A DNA stretch of 64,000 bases, from the NCBI RefSeq assembly GCF_014646895.1, contig NZ_BMOD01000019.1, positions 37,452 through 101,451 on the forward strand. Direction: 5' to 3'. Shown piece after piece: positions 16,390 through 25,317 of the stretch (position 1 is its first letter; the number at the start of each line of letters is the position of its first letter). A model generated the notes under the pieces. The model was not told the origin of the DNA, did not search any database, and saw nothing but the letters and a program-made list of their open reading frames with translations. Source of the stretch: Deinococcus roseus (GTDB lineage Bacteria; Deinococcota; Deinococci; Deinococcales; Deinococcaceae). The translations under genes were made by a program, and so were the position numbers.

Positions 16390-19164
16390 ATGAACAAATC
16401 CAAAACCCTGCTGCTCACCGCCCTGATGGCTGTTTCTCTGGCAGCCTGTGCCCAGACCGGCACCACCCCTCCTCCCGGCCCCGGTCCTGACACCCCCACG
16501 GTGTTCCAGAATTTTGAAGCGCCTGTGGATGTGGATGCTGCAGACAGTGCTGCCCAGATCCGCACCTACAAGGAAAAAGGTGCAGATCCGCTGGTGATCA
16601 CCCAGGAAACCATCAAAGACGCAGACAACAAGGACACCAAAGCCCTGAAGGTGGTTTACAACCTGACCGGCAGCTGGGGTGGCTTTGACTTCAAAATTGC
16701 AGATGCCTCTGGGAAAAAATGGAGCAATGCCGACTGGAGCAGCTTCAAGGCCATCACCTTCATGTTTTACGGTGAAGGCAGCGGCAAAACCTACCGTTTT
16801 GATTTGCTGGACAACAAAGGCCCCAACAAGGACATCGACAGCGCCGAGCGTTTTGAATTCCCCTTCAAAGACGACACCAAAGGCTGGAAGAAAATCGAGG
16901 TGCCTTTTGACCAGCTGGTGCGCCGCGGCTGGCAGCCTTCTGGCGAGACCCCCAACGATGGTGTGACCCTCTCTGAAGTGTGGGGTTTCACGCTGGAACT
17001 GTCCAACGGCCAGGGCGAGGACAAGAGCCGCACCATCTACTTTGACGACTTCAAACTGGTTCCTGGGGGCACCAAGCCTCCCGTTTCGGTGAAAGCCTCT
17101 CTGTCTGGCACCAAAGTGGCCGTCAATGAAGGGGCAGCTGCCACTTTCACGGTCAAACTGGACAAGAAACCCACTGCTGCCGTCACTGTGAAGTACAGCA
17201 CCGCCGACAAATCTGCAAAAGCAGGCACCAATTACACCGCAGCTTCCGGAACCCTGAATTTCGCTGCTGGAGAGGACACCAAGACCTTCACGGTACAGAC
17301 CAGCAACACCGCTGTGGCAGAGGGCAACGTCACCGTCAAAGTCACCCTCTCTGATCCCAGTGGGGCCACCCTGGGCACCGACAAGGAAGGCACCGTCTAC
17401 ATCAAAGATGGTGAGAAGTTCCCTTACCAGGACAGCAGCAAGACGGTGGAGTTCCGGGTGAACGATTTGCTCTCCAGAATGACCCTGGAAGAGAAAATCG
17501 GTCAGATGACCCAGGCCGAGCGTGGCGCGGTCAACGGCAAGAAATACGACCTTGCCGACCTGTCTCTGGGCTCCCTCTTGAGCGGAGGTGGCTCTGCCCC
17601 CACCACCGGAAACAACCCCGAAGACTGGGCCAACATGGTGGACGACTTCCAGAACTACGCCCTGCTCAGCCGCCTCTCCATTCCCATGCTGTACGGGGTG
17701 GACGGCGTGCACGGTCACCACAACGTGTACGGCACCACCATTTTCCCGCACAACATCGGTCTGGGAGCCACCCGCAACCCGGTGCTGGCCAAACAGATCG
17801 GTGAAGTCACCGCTGCAGAAATTTACGCCACCGGCATCCGCTGGGATTTCTCGCCCTGCGTGTGTGTGGGCCGCGATGAGCGCTGGGGCCGCACCTATGA
17901 ATCCTTCGGGGAGGATCCTGAGATTGCCAGCATGATGACCCCCATCATTGACGGCTACCAGGGCGCATCCCTGAACAACAAAAACAGCGTGATGGCCACC
18001 GCCAAGCACTACGTTGGCGATGGCGGCACCACCTACACGGGCGGCAAGATCGACCAGGGCAACACCGAAATGGACGAGGCCACCCTGCGCAAGATCCACC
18101 TGCCCCCCTTCATTGAGGCCATCAAGCGCAATGTGGGCAGCATCATGCCTTCCTACAGCAGCTTTAACGGCCTGAAGATGCACGCCAACAAGCACCTGCT
18201 GACCGATGTGCTGAAAACCGAACTGGGCTTCAAGGGCTTCCTGATCTCCGACTGGGCTGCCATTGACCAGATTCCCGGAGATTACAACTCCGACATCACC
18301 ACCTCGATCAATGCCGGTCTGGACATGATCATGGTTCCAGACAAGTACCAGACCTTCTATGAAGGTGCCATTGCCGAAGTGAAAGCCGGACACATCCAGA
18401 TGTCCCGCATCGATGACGCAGTGAAGCGCATCCTCACCAAGAAGTTCGAGCTGGGCCTCTTCGAGAAACCCTTCTCTGACCGCAGTGAGATTGCGCAGAT
18501 CGGTTCTGCCGCCCACCGTGCAGTGGCCCGCCAGGCCGTGCAGGAATCCCTGGTGCTGCTGAAGAACCAGGACAGCACCCTGCCCCTCAAGAAAACCGGC
18601 AAATTGCTGGTCGCTGGCAACCACGCCAACAACATCGGTCTGCAGAGCGGCGGATGGACCATCAGCTGGCAGGGGAGCGCTGGAGCCATCACCAAAGGCA
18701 CCACCATCCTGGAAGGCATCAAGGCTGCCAATGCAGGTGCAGAATACGTGGCTGCCCCCACTGCTGCAGATGTGACGGGCAAAGGCTATGAAGCAGCCAT
18801 CGTGGTGGTCGGTGAGCAGCCCTATGCAGAAGGCGCTGGCGACAACGGCACCCTGACCCTCAGCGCAAATGACCAGAACACCATCAACAATGTGTGCAGC
18901 AACGTCAAGTGCGTGGTGGTGCTGGTCTCTGGCCGTCCCATGATCATCAATGACGAGCTCTCCAAGGCCAGCGCATTTGTGGCCGCATGGCTCCCCGGCT
19001 CTGAAGGTGCAGGCGTGGCAGATGTGCTGTTCGGAGACAAGGACTTCAAGGGCAAACTCCCCGTGAGCTGGCCCAGGAGCGTGGCCCAGTTGCCCCTCAA
19101 CGTGGGCGATGCCACCTACGACCCCCTCTTTGCTTACGGTTTTGGCCTGAACTACGCCAAATAA
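16390..19164 (+). CDS. GH3 beta-glucosidase lipoprotein with CBM11-like and Calx-beta modules
   Basis: 924 residues. Signal with lipobox LAAC (Cys20), so a surface lipoprotein. Residues about 35-228 form a CBM11/CIA30-like carbohydrate-binding module, about 232-340 a Calx-beta domain, and about 343 to the end a GH3 enzyme beginning with RMTLEEKIGQM. The catalytic nucleophile is Asp621 in GFLISDW, and KHYVGDGGT, GATRNP and the C-terminal domain ending in FAYGFGLNY are typical of GH3. It should release glucose from beta-glucan ends. A GAGG site precedes ATG 16390. The same two N-terminal modules recur in the GH16 protein. Confidence 0.93.
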   Translation: MNKSKTLLLTALMAVSLAACAQTGTTPPPGPGPDTPTVFQNFEAPVDVDAADSAAQIRTYKEKGADPLVITQETIKDADNKDTKALKVVYNLTGSWGGFDFKIADASGKKWSNADWSSFKAITFMFYGEGSGKTYRFDLLDNKGPNKDIDSAERFEFPFKDDTKGWKKIEVPFDQLVRRGWQPSGETPNDGVTLSEVWGFTLELSNGQGEDKSRTIYFDDFKLVPGGTKPPVSVKASLSGTKVAVNEGAAATFTVKLDKKPTAAVTVKYSTADKSAKAGTNYTAASGTLNFAAGEDTKTFTVQTSNTAVAEGNVTVKVTLSDPSGATLGTDKEGTVYIKDGEKFPYQDSSKTVEFRVNDLLSRMTLEEKIGQMTQAERGAVNGKKYDLADLSLGSLLSGGGSAPTTGNNPEDWANMVDDFQNYALLSRLSIPMLYGVDGVHGHHNVYGTTIFPHNIGLGATRNPVLAKQIGEVTAAEIYATGIRWDFSPCVCVGRDERWGRTYESFGEDPEIASMMTPIIDGYQGASLNNKNSVMATAKHYVGDGGTTYTGGKIDQGNTEMDEATLRKIHLPPFIEAIKRNVGSIMPSYSSFNGLKMHANKHLLTDVLKTELGFKGFLISDWAAIDQIPGDYNSDITTSINAGLDMIMVPDKYQTFYEGAIAEVKAGHIQMSRIDDAVKRILTKKFELGLFEKPFSDRSEIAQIGSAAHRAVARQAVQESLVLLKNQDSTLPLKKTGKLLVAGNHANNIGLQSGGWTISWQGSAGAITKGTTILEGIKAANAGAEYVAAPTAADVTGKGYEAAIVVVGEQPYAEGAGDNGTLTLSANDQNTINNVCSNVKCVVVLVSGRPMIINDELSKASAFVAAWLPGSEGAGVADVLFGDKDFKGKLPVSWPRSVAQLPLNVGDATYDPLFAYGFGLNYAK

Positions 19165-19176
19165 GGTTCTTTCTCC

Positions 19177-19208
19177 CGGGTCCCTCCTGTTGCCGCAGGA
19201 GGGACCCG
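19177..19208 (+). terminator. hairpin after the GH3 gene
   Basis: 13-bp stem CGGGTCCCTCCTG / complement with a TTGCCG loop, without a T-run. It may act with the next hairpin. Confidence 0.55.
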
Positions 19209-19273
19209 CTGGGTTGCCTGAGCGTTCTCAAAGCACAAGAAATTTGCGGGCTGTGTTCTTTTACCTGCTCTGG

Positions 19274-19301
19274 ACCTGCCTGTGGATTGGGCAGGTTTTT
19301 C
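19274..19301 (+). terminator. rho-independent terminator after the GH3 gene
   Basis: Stem ACCTGCC / GGCAGGT followed by TTTTTCTTTT. Confidence 0.8.
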
Positions 19302-19307
19302 TTTTGT

Positions 19308-19321
19308 GGTAAGCGTTTTCC
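19308..19321. promoter_or_regulatory. LacI-type operator-like palindrome
   Basis: GGTAAGCGTTTTCC: interrupted palindrome GG-AA-CG-TT-CC, two mismatches from TGNAANCGNTTNCA. It precedes the small basic-protein gene by 58 bases. Confidence 0.45.
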
Positions 19322-19378
19322 CTTAATTCAGACGGCAGAGGTGCAAAAAGCAGGAACCCTGCATACTCAAACCAACGA

Positions 19379-19813
19379 ATGAAGAAACACCCCTACAAAC
19401 GTCATTCCAGAAGGCATTCCCGCAGCAAAATTCGCCACCACCATTTCCGCAACCTGAACAACCGCAAAGCACAGAGCTTCTGGAGGCGAGACCATTTTCA
19501 TGGCATGCGTAAAGAGGAACACCTTGCTGGAAAGAGGTTGTTGCTGCCTCATGAGTGGGACATTGCTTTTTCTCCAGTGAAAGCCATCAGGCGTTCCCGT
19601 GAAGCCAGAAGTTACCGGCTGTACATCACCCGTCCACTCAAGCGGTATTTTGCCAAAACCCGTCTTGCCAGAACACACATGGGAATGGAAATGGCTCCTG
19701 CCCAGTGGAAGCAGATCATTCGTGCAAGAGCTAAAGAGGCCCTTCGGAAAGCCCTGCAAAATCAACCTCTGCAAGATCTGGATGTCTGGTTTCTCCTGCC
19801 CTGGACATGGTGA
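19379..19813 (+). CDS. small, very basic hypothetical protein
   Basis: 144 residues, extremely rich in Arg, Lys and His, especially in the first 45 residues (HSRRHSRSKIRHHHFRN), with a more ordinary amphipathic second half. No family is recognised. A CATACT box lies upstream and a hairpin follows, and the gene sits between two glycosidase genes. Nucleic-acid or phosphate-rich ligand binding is possible from charge alone. No Shine-Dalgarno is evident. Confidence 0.5.
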   Translation: MKKHPYKRHSRRHSRSKIRHHHFRNLNNRKAQSFWRRDHFHGMRKEEHLAGKRLLLPHEWDIAFSPVKAIRRSREARSYRLYITRPLKRYFAKTRLARTHMGMEMAPAQWKQIIRARAKEALRKALQNQPLQDLDVWFLLPWTW

Positions 19814-19820
19814 CATCAAA

Positions 19821-19848
19821 AAAGAGACACCCTTGCAGGTGCCTCTTT
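19821..19848. terminator. bidirectional terminator hairpin
   Basis: Stem AAAGAGACACC / GGTGCCTCTTT (one mismatch) with a 6-base loop; A-run upstream gives TTTT for the minus strand. It ends the GH1/ABC operon. Confidence 0.75.
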
Positions 19849-19864
19849 GCAATGGACAGGGTTC

Positions 19865-21214
19865 TTAAACCCCAACCGCTCCCAGCGCTTCTTTCACCAG
19901 CTTGCTGTACCACTTGCCAGAGTCTTTCACGTGGCGGTTCTGGGTGGCGTAATCCACATACACCAGACCGAAACGTTTCTCAAAACCCTCTGCCCACTCG
20001 AAGTTGTCGAGGAAGCTCCAGGCGAAGTAGCCGTTCACGGGCACCCCTTCAGAGATGGCGTCCTGAACAGATTTCAGGTGGCGCTCGATGTAGAAGCGGC
20101 GCTGCTCATCGTGAACCTGACCGTCTTCCGTGAGGGTGTCCTCGAAGGTGGCCCCGTTCTCGGTGATGAAGATTTCCTTTGGAGCGTAATCCTGATGCAC
20201 GCGGGTCAGCACCTCGTAGAGTCCTTTAGGGTAGACCTCCCAGTCAAAAAAGGTGAATTCTGGCCCAGGAGGACGCACCCCATCAAAGTTGAAGGGAAGC
20301 TGCTCTGAGTGCTTCACGATGCTGCGCTGGTAATAGTTGACCCCCAGGAAATCGGTCTCGGTGGCGATGATTTCCAGGTCCCCCTCCTGCACTTTGGGGG
20401 CCAGAGCCGGGATGTGGTCAAAGAGCACTCTGGGGTAACCCTTGCCGTAAAGGGGATCCAGGTAGATGGTGTTCAGGAAAGCGTCGTGACGGGCTGCTGC
20501 AGCCACATCTTCGGGAGAATCACTGGCAGCATGGCTGGGGCCGAGAATCAGTGTGATCCCAACCTTGTGTGAACTGTCGTGCTCTTTGATGACCCGAACA
20601 GCTTTCCCGTGGGAGAGCAGCAGGTGGTGGGCCACTTGCATGGAGACCCCCACATCTTTCAGACCGGGAGCGTGCACCCCTGCGCCGTGGCCCAGGAATG
20701 CGGCGCACCAGGGCTCATTGTGGGTGATCCAGTTCTTGACGCGGTCCCCCAGGCGGTTCACCACAATGCGGGCGTATTCTTCAAAAGCGTCCACGGTATC
20801 GCGGTTGGCCCAACCTCCGAGTTGCTGCAGGGCCTGGGGCAAATCCCAGTGGTACAGGGTCACGTAAGGCTCGATGCCATTTTTCAGAAGTTCATCAATC
20901 AGGCGGTCATAAAAGGCCAGACCTTTTTCATTGATTTCGCCCCGGCCTTTGGGCAGGATGCGGGGCCAGCTGATGGACAGGCGGTAGCTGTTCATGCCCA
21001 GTTCTTTCATCAGTTTGAAGTCCTCGGCGTAACGGTGGTAGTGGTCGCAGGCCACGTCGCCAGAGTCGCCTTTTTTGACGTTTCCAGGGGTGTAGGAAAA
21101 GACATCCCAGATGGAAATGCCGCGTCCATCTTCGTGGGCTGCGCCTTCAATCTGGTAGGCGGCGGTGGCGGTGCCCCAGCGGAAGTTCGGGGGGAAGACG
21201 TTCAGATCAAGCAT
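19865..21214 (-). CDS. GH1 beta-glucosidase 1
   Basis: 449 residues, standard GH1 length without signal peptide, so cytosolic. The acid/base is Glu167 in HNEP and the nucleophile Glu352 in ITENG; the N-terminal WGTATAAYQIEGA and the late WSFLDNFEWAEG are GH1 marks. It hydrolyses cellobiose and similar beta-glucosides. It is the last gene of the ABC-transporter operon, overlapping the ATPase gene by 8 bases, so it should act on imported oligosaccharides. Confidence 0.95.
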   Translation of the reverse strand: MLDLNVFPPNFRWGTATAAYQIEGAAHEDGRGISIWDVFSYTPGNVKKGDSGDVACDHYHRYAEDFKLMKELGMNSYRLSISWPRILPKGRGEINEKGLAFYDRLIDELLKNGIEPYVTLYHWDLPQALQQLGGWANRDTVDAFEEYARIVVNRLGDRVKNWITHNEPWCAAFLGHGAGVHAPGLKDVGVSMQVAHHLLLSHGKAVRVIKEHDSSHKVGITLILGPSHAASDSPEDVAAAARHDAFLNTIYLDPLYGKGYPRVLFDHIPALAPKVQEGDLEIIATETDFLGVNYYQRSIVKHSEQLPFNFDGVRPPGPEFTFFDWEVYPKGLYEVLTRVHQDYAPKEIFITENGATFEDTLTEDGQVHDEQRRFYIERHLKSVQDAISEGVPVNGYFAWSFLDNFEWAEGFEKRFGLVYVDYATQNRHVKDSGKWYSKLVKEALGAVGV

Positions 21215-22208
21215 GGTTCAACTCCTTTTGAGGCTGGTTCTGGGGGTGGATGCACCGCACCTGATGCTCGGTACCCACATTTCTGAATTCAGGCAGGGCC
21301 TGGGTGCATTCCGGTGTGGCAAAAGGGCAGCGGGGAGCAAAGGGGCAACCCGTAGGGAGTGCGGCCAGACTGGGGATGTCTCCTCTGGAATCGATGCGTT
21401 CAGGACGCAGGGACTCTTCGGGTTTGGGGGCTGCAGAGCGCAGCAGCAGGGTGTAAGGGTGGGCGGGGCGGTTGATCACCTGATCGGTGGGTCCGACCTC
21501 CACCATATGGCCTGCGTACATCACCGCCACCCGGTCAGACATGTAGCGTGCGCCAGCCAGGTCGTGCGTGATGAAGATCATGGACAGGCCTTCCTGGTCG
21601 CGCAAATCCAGCAGCAGGTTCATCACATCCAGACGGATCGACACGTCCAGCATGGAGGTGGGTTCATCGGCCAGCAGGATGGAGGGGTTGGCTGCGAGGG
21701 CACGGGCGATCCCAACACGTTGACGTTGTCCACCGGAAAGCTCGTGGGGCAGCTTCTTGGTCATCTCTGCACCAGGGGAGAGGCCCACCCGGTCCAGCAG
21801 TTGTGCCACCCGTTTTTCTTTCTCTTTGCCTTTGGCAATCCCGTGGATTTCCATGGGGCGACCCACGGTGTACCCGATGTGGTGCAGGGGGTTGATGCTT
21901 CCGAAAGGGTCCTGGAAGATCATCTGCACGCGCTGCCTCAGGTGCTTCAGTTCTTTCCCAGAGGGGTTCTGGGAGATGTTCTGCCCGTCAATCACCAGCT
22001 GGCCTGAAGTGGGAGCATGCAGGCGGGTGATCAGCCTTGCAATGGTGGATTTTCCGGAGCCGGACTCGCCCACAATGGCGATCACTTCTTTTTTGCGCAG
22101 GGTCAGGTTCACATGGCTGACCGCATGCACTTTCTTGTTGCCAGAGGCAAAAACCTTGTTGAGGTCTTTGAGTTCCAGTGCATGGGTGTTGCTGGTGCCA
22201 GAAGTCAT
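21207..22208 (-). CDS. Opp/Dpp-type ABC transporter ATPase (F subunit)
   Basis: 333 residues. Walker A GESGSGKST, signature LSGGQRQR and Walker B LLADEPTSMLD are intact. The C-terminal region has the Cys-containing segment (GCPFAPRCPFATPEC) typical of OppD/OppF proteins, where an iron-sulfur or structural Cys cluster is found. It overlaps the fused permease-ATPase gene by 4 bases and pairs with that protein's ATPase domain as a heterodimer to drive oligosaccharide uptake. Confidence 0.93.
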   Translation of the reverse strand: MTSGTSNTHALELKDLNKVFASGNKKVHAVSHVNLTLRKKEVIAIVGESGSGKSTIARLITRLHAPTSGQLVIDGQNISQNPSGKELKHLRQRVQMIFQDPFGSINPLHHIGYTVGRPMEIHGIAKGKEKEKRVAQLLDRVGLSPGAEMTKKLPHELSGGQRQRVGIARALAANPSILLADEPTSMLDVSIRLDVMNLLLDLRDQEGLSMIFITHDLAGARYMSDRVAVMYAGHMVEVGPTDQVINRPAHPYTLLLRSAAPKPEESLRPERIDSRGDIPSLAALPTGCPFAPRCPFATPECTQALPEFRNVGTEHQVRCIHPQNQPQKELNHA

Positions 22209-24073
22209 GCTTTCACCTCGCGCATTTCGGGAACTTCCAGGTGGCAGGCGACCTTGTGGCCCCGCTCAATTTCCAGCAGCATGGGGTTCACCTCGGTGCA
22301 CACGCCAGGAATCACGCTGGGGCAACGGTCTGCAAAGGGGCAGCCTTTGGAGGTGGTGGTCAGCACCGGAGGACGGCCCGGAATGCCGTGTCTGCGCTCT
22401 TTGGGTCCAGAGATGGGCGGGAAGGTGGACATCAGCAGTTTGGTGTAAGGGTGACGGGGACGGGCGTAGATGTCTGCAGCACGGGCTTCTTCCACAATCT
22501 GCCCGGCGTACATGATCACAATCCGGTCCGACATCTCGACCAGCAGGGACAGGTCGTGGGTGATGAAGATGATGGAGATGTCCATCTTCTTGCGCAGGTC
22601 GGCAATTTCCTGCAGCAGGCTTCTCTGCACCACCACGTCCAGAGCGGTGGTGGGTTCGTCCATCACGATCACTTTGGGTTGCAAAGCCAGGGCAATGGCG
22701 ATCACCACACGCTGGCGCATCCCGCCAGAAAGCTGGTGGGGGTAGCTCTCCAGAAACTGCGGGCGGATGTTGATGATGGCAAACAGTTCCAGCACCCGTT
22801 TTTCCAGCTCGGTTTTGTCGGTCATGCCGTGGGCTTTCAATGCGTCGTAAATCTGCTCGCGCACGGTCAGCACCGGGTTCAGCACGTTCATGGAAGCCTG
22901 GAAGACCAGCGAGAAGTCTTTCCAGCGCACTTTGCGCAGCTCCTCATTGTCGAGGTCCAGCAGGTTCTTGTTCTCCAGGTAAACGGCACCTTCAGCGACA
23001 AAACCGGGGGAGCGCAGCAGGCGGGTCATGGCAAAGGCCAGCGTGGATTTTCCGCACCCGGATTCCCCGGCCAGGCCCACAAATTCTCCGCCTTTGACGT
23101 CCAGGTTGGCACTGGTGACAGCGGTCACGGCACCTCTGGGGGTGTCGTACTGCACGGTGACGTTCTGGGCACTCACCAGGTTCTTCTGGGAACGCAAAGG
23201 CTCAGGGCTGACGGGTTTTGGTTTCTTGTGCACCGGGGCCTGCAAGCGCAGACGGGGGTTGGAAATCGAGTCGATCCCGAAGTTCAGCAGCGCAAAAGCA
23301 GTGCCCAGAAAAGCAATGCCCAGACCGGGAGCGGCAATGCGCACCCAGGCATCGTGCAGCATGGCCTGTTCACTTCCGGCCCAGTACAGCATGGTGCCCC
23401 AGCTGATCAGGGAAACATCGCCCAGACCCAGGAATTCCAGTCCGGTGGCGGTCAGGATGGCATACACAGCAGCCCCGAAAAAGTTGGCGGCAATCAGACC
23501 GCTCATGTTGGGGATCAGGTGGGTCAAAATGATCCGTGCAGGGGTTTCCCCAGAGGCAATCGCCGCATGCACGAAATCCCTCTCTCTTAAGGTCAGGGCC
23601 TGCGAACGCAGCACGCGGGCACCCCAGGCCCATCCGGTGAGGGCCACCACCAGCACCACCGGCCAGAATCCGCCCACTTTGATGTAAGCGGCAATCACGA
23701 TGATCAGGGGCAGGGCGGGCAGCACCAGCACCACATTGGTGAAAAAGCTGATCAGTTCATCGGCCAGACCACCATAAAAAGCCGCCGTGAGACCAATCGC
23801 GGTGCTGATCAATGCCACCAGCAACCCGGTCACCAGCGCGAGGGTCAAAGACAGCCTTGTGGCGTACAGGAACTGGGTGTACACGTCCTGACCCAGGCCC
23901 GTGGTGCCCATGGGGTGCATGGCAGAGGGTTTCTCCCAGGGCATGAAACCCATGTCCACCGGAGAACGGGAAGTCAAAACAGGAGCCAGCAGGCCAATCA
24001 GGGCCATCAGCACAAAGAGGATCAGGCCCACCCGTGAACGGGGTTCAGCCCAGAGGGCTTTCAGGAGTCCCAT
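22205..24073 (-). CDS. fused Opp-type permease (C) and ATPase (D)
   Basis: 622 residues combining two subunits normally separate. Residues about 1-285 are a DppC-like permease with six hydrophobic segments and the EAA-type loop (RERDFVHAAIASGE); a linker of about 25 residues with repeated Pro follows, then an ATPase from about 310 with Walker A GESGCGKST, LSGGMRQR and VMDEPTTALDV, and the C-terminal Cys-rich tail. No stop or frameshift lies at the junction. It is 1 base from the upstream permease gene. Confidence 0.93.
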   Translation of the reverse strand: MGLLKALWAEPRSRVGLILFVLMALIGLLAPVLTSRSPVDMGFMPWEKPSAMHPMGTTGLGQDVYTQFLYATRLSLTLALVTGLLVALISTAIGLTAAFYGGLADELISFFTNVVLVLPALPLIIVIAAYIKVGGFWPVVLVVALTGWAWGARVLRSQALTLRERDFVHAAIASGETPARIILTHLIPNMSGLIAANFFGAAVYAILTATGLEFLGLGDVSLISWGTMLYWAGSEQAMLHDAWVRIAAPGLGIAFLGTAFALLNFGIDSISNPRLRLQAPVHKKPKPVSPEPLRSQKNLVSAQNVTVQYDTPRGAVTAVTSANLDVKGGEFVGLAGESGCGKSTLAFAMTRLLRSPGFVAEGAVYLENKNLLDLDNEELRKVRWKDFSLVFQASMNVLNPVLTVREQIYDALKAHGMTDKTELEKRVLELFAIINIRPQFLESYPHQLSGGMRQRVVIAIALALQPKVIVMDEPTTALDVVVQRSLLQEIADLRKKMDISIIFITHDLSLLVEMSDRIVIMYAGQIVEEARAADIYARPRHPYTKLLMSTFPPISGPKERRHGIPGRPPVLTTTSKGCPFADRCPSVIPGVCTEVNPMLLEIERGHKVACHLEVPEMREVKA

Positions 24074-24074
24074 G

Positions 24075-25061
24075 TCATTTGCCTCCTCTTACGCGGGGGT
24101 CCAGGAACACGTAACTGACTTCCACCAGCAGGTTGGCAATCAAGACCGCTGCGGTGATGAACAGGAAGATGCCCTGCATCAGGGGATAATCGAGGGCGGT
24201 GACGGCCTGGTACAGCAGGCGGCCAATGCCAGGGTAGGAAAACACAATCTCGGTGACGATGCTTCCGCCGACCACGAAGCCCAGGGCCATGCCAAATCCA
24301 GTGATGGAAGGCAGAATGGCGTTTCTGGCCACATACTGGTTCTTGATGCGCTCAGGACGCAGGCCCTTGGCTTCTGCAAAAGTCACATAATCCTCGTTCA
24401 AGACAGACACGGCATTGTTGCGCATGCCCACCAGCCAGCCCCCAATCCCGGTCACCACGATGGTGAAAGCAGGCAGAAAGCCGTGCAGCAAGATGCTCTG
24501 GAAGTAAGGCCAGCCATCGCTGGGAGACAGGTTTGAAGCGTACCCACCACTGAGTGGGAACCAGTTCAGCAGGTAAGCAAAAATGTACAGGGAAATCAAT
24601 GCAAACCAGAAGTAAGGCATGCTGTTCAGGAACAGGCCCAGAGGCACCATGGCATCTGCCACCTTGTTGCCGCGTTTCCAGGCGGTCCACAAACCCAGCA
24701 AGCTGCCCAGCACAAAGGAAATGACGGTGCTGATGCCCACCAGACCGATGGTCCAGGGCGCAGAGCCAGCAATCACATCTGAAACGTTCATGGGGAACTG
24801 GCTGATGGAGCGGCCAAAGTCACCGTGCAGCAGTTTGCCAATGTACTCGAAGTACTGGATGTACAGGGGATCGGGATGCTCTTTGATGCCGTAAGCCAGT
24901 TTTAGAGCATGCACGGCTTCCGGGTTCATCCGCCCTTGCGCCTGGGCCAGCATCGCCCCGATGGGATTTCCGGGCACCAGTTTGGGCAGGAAAAAATTCA
25001 GGGTGAGGGCCGCCCACAGGGTCAGCAGAAAAAAAGTCAGGCGACGCAGAAAAAAGTTCAC
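24075..25061 (-). CDS. Opp/Dpp-type ABC permease (B subunit)
   Basis: 328 residues with an N-terminal hydrophobic helix, the long loop typical of DppB and five further membrane segments; the EAA loop is seen as YVTFAEAKGLRPERI and the end is DPRVRGGK. It forms the transmembrane channel with the permease half of the next gene. A GGAGG ribosome site stands before the ATG. The gap to the binding-protein gene holds two repeat elements. Confidence 0.93.
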   Translation of the reverse strand: MNFFLRRLTFFLLTLWAALTLNFFLPKLVPGNPIGAMLAQAQGRMNPEAVHALKLAYGIKEHPDPLYIQYFEYIGKLLHGDFGRSISQFPMNVSDVIAGSAPWTIGLVGISTVISFVLGSLLGLWTAWKRGNKVADAMVPLGLFLNSMPYFWFALISLYIFAYLLNWFPLSGGYASNLSPSDGWPYFQSILLHGFLPAFTIVVTGIGGWLVGMRNNAVSVLNEDYVTFAEAKGLRPERIKNQYVARNAILPSITGFGMALGFVVGGSIVTEIVFSYPGIGRLLYQAVTALDYPLMQGIFLFITAAVLIANLLVEVSYVFLDPRVRGGK

Positions 25062-25200
25062 AGTTCACCTCCTTGTTGGGGTGAGAAAAACCCCCCACCT
25101 CGCTGGTGACCTCTTTGTTTGCCACAGAGGCCACCAGGGAAAGCGAGGGGATTTCAAGGGATCGGGAGATCAGAGGGGATTTTTGAAGGTGGGGACCTCA

Positions 25201-25256
25201 CCGCGACCTTCGGTCGGTCCTCTCCTGAGAGGAGAGGGAGCGAGTGTCAGAGAGCG
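25201..25256. repeat. hairpin-plus-tail repeat, copy 1
   Basis: Hairpin CCTCTCC-TGAG-AGGAGAGG followed by the tail GAGCGAGTGTCAGAGAGCGG and GTGGGGT. Related copies follow directly and occur, reversed, near 41.4 kb. Confidence 0.65.
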
Positions 25257-25263
25257 GGTGGGG

Positions 25264-25317
25264 TCGGAGTTCCTCCCCTCTGTAGGGGAGGAGCGCAGCG
25301 TCAGCAAGCGGGTGGGG
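25264..25317. repeat. hairpin-plus-tail repeat, copy 2
   Basis: Hairpin TCCTCCCCT-CTGT-AGGGGAGGA with tail GCGCAGCGTCAGCAAGCGGG and TGGGGTT, ending at the stop codon of the binding-protein gene. Between the binding-protein and permease genes it could reduce read-through. Confidence 0.65.

Noticed and set aside
16264..18624. 786-residue antisense reading frame across the GH3 gene
   Set aside because: It is antisense to a gene with intact GH3 motifs and has low-complexity Gly/Val/His composition, as expected from a GC-rich opposite strand.
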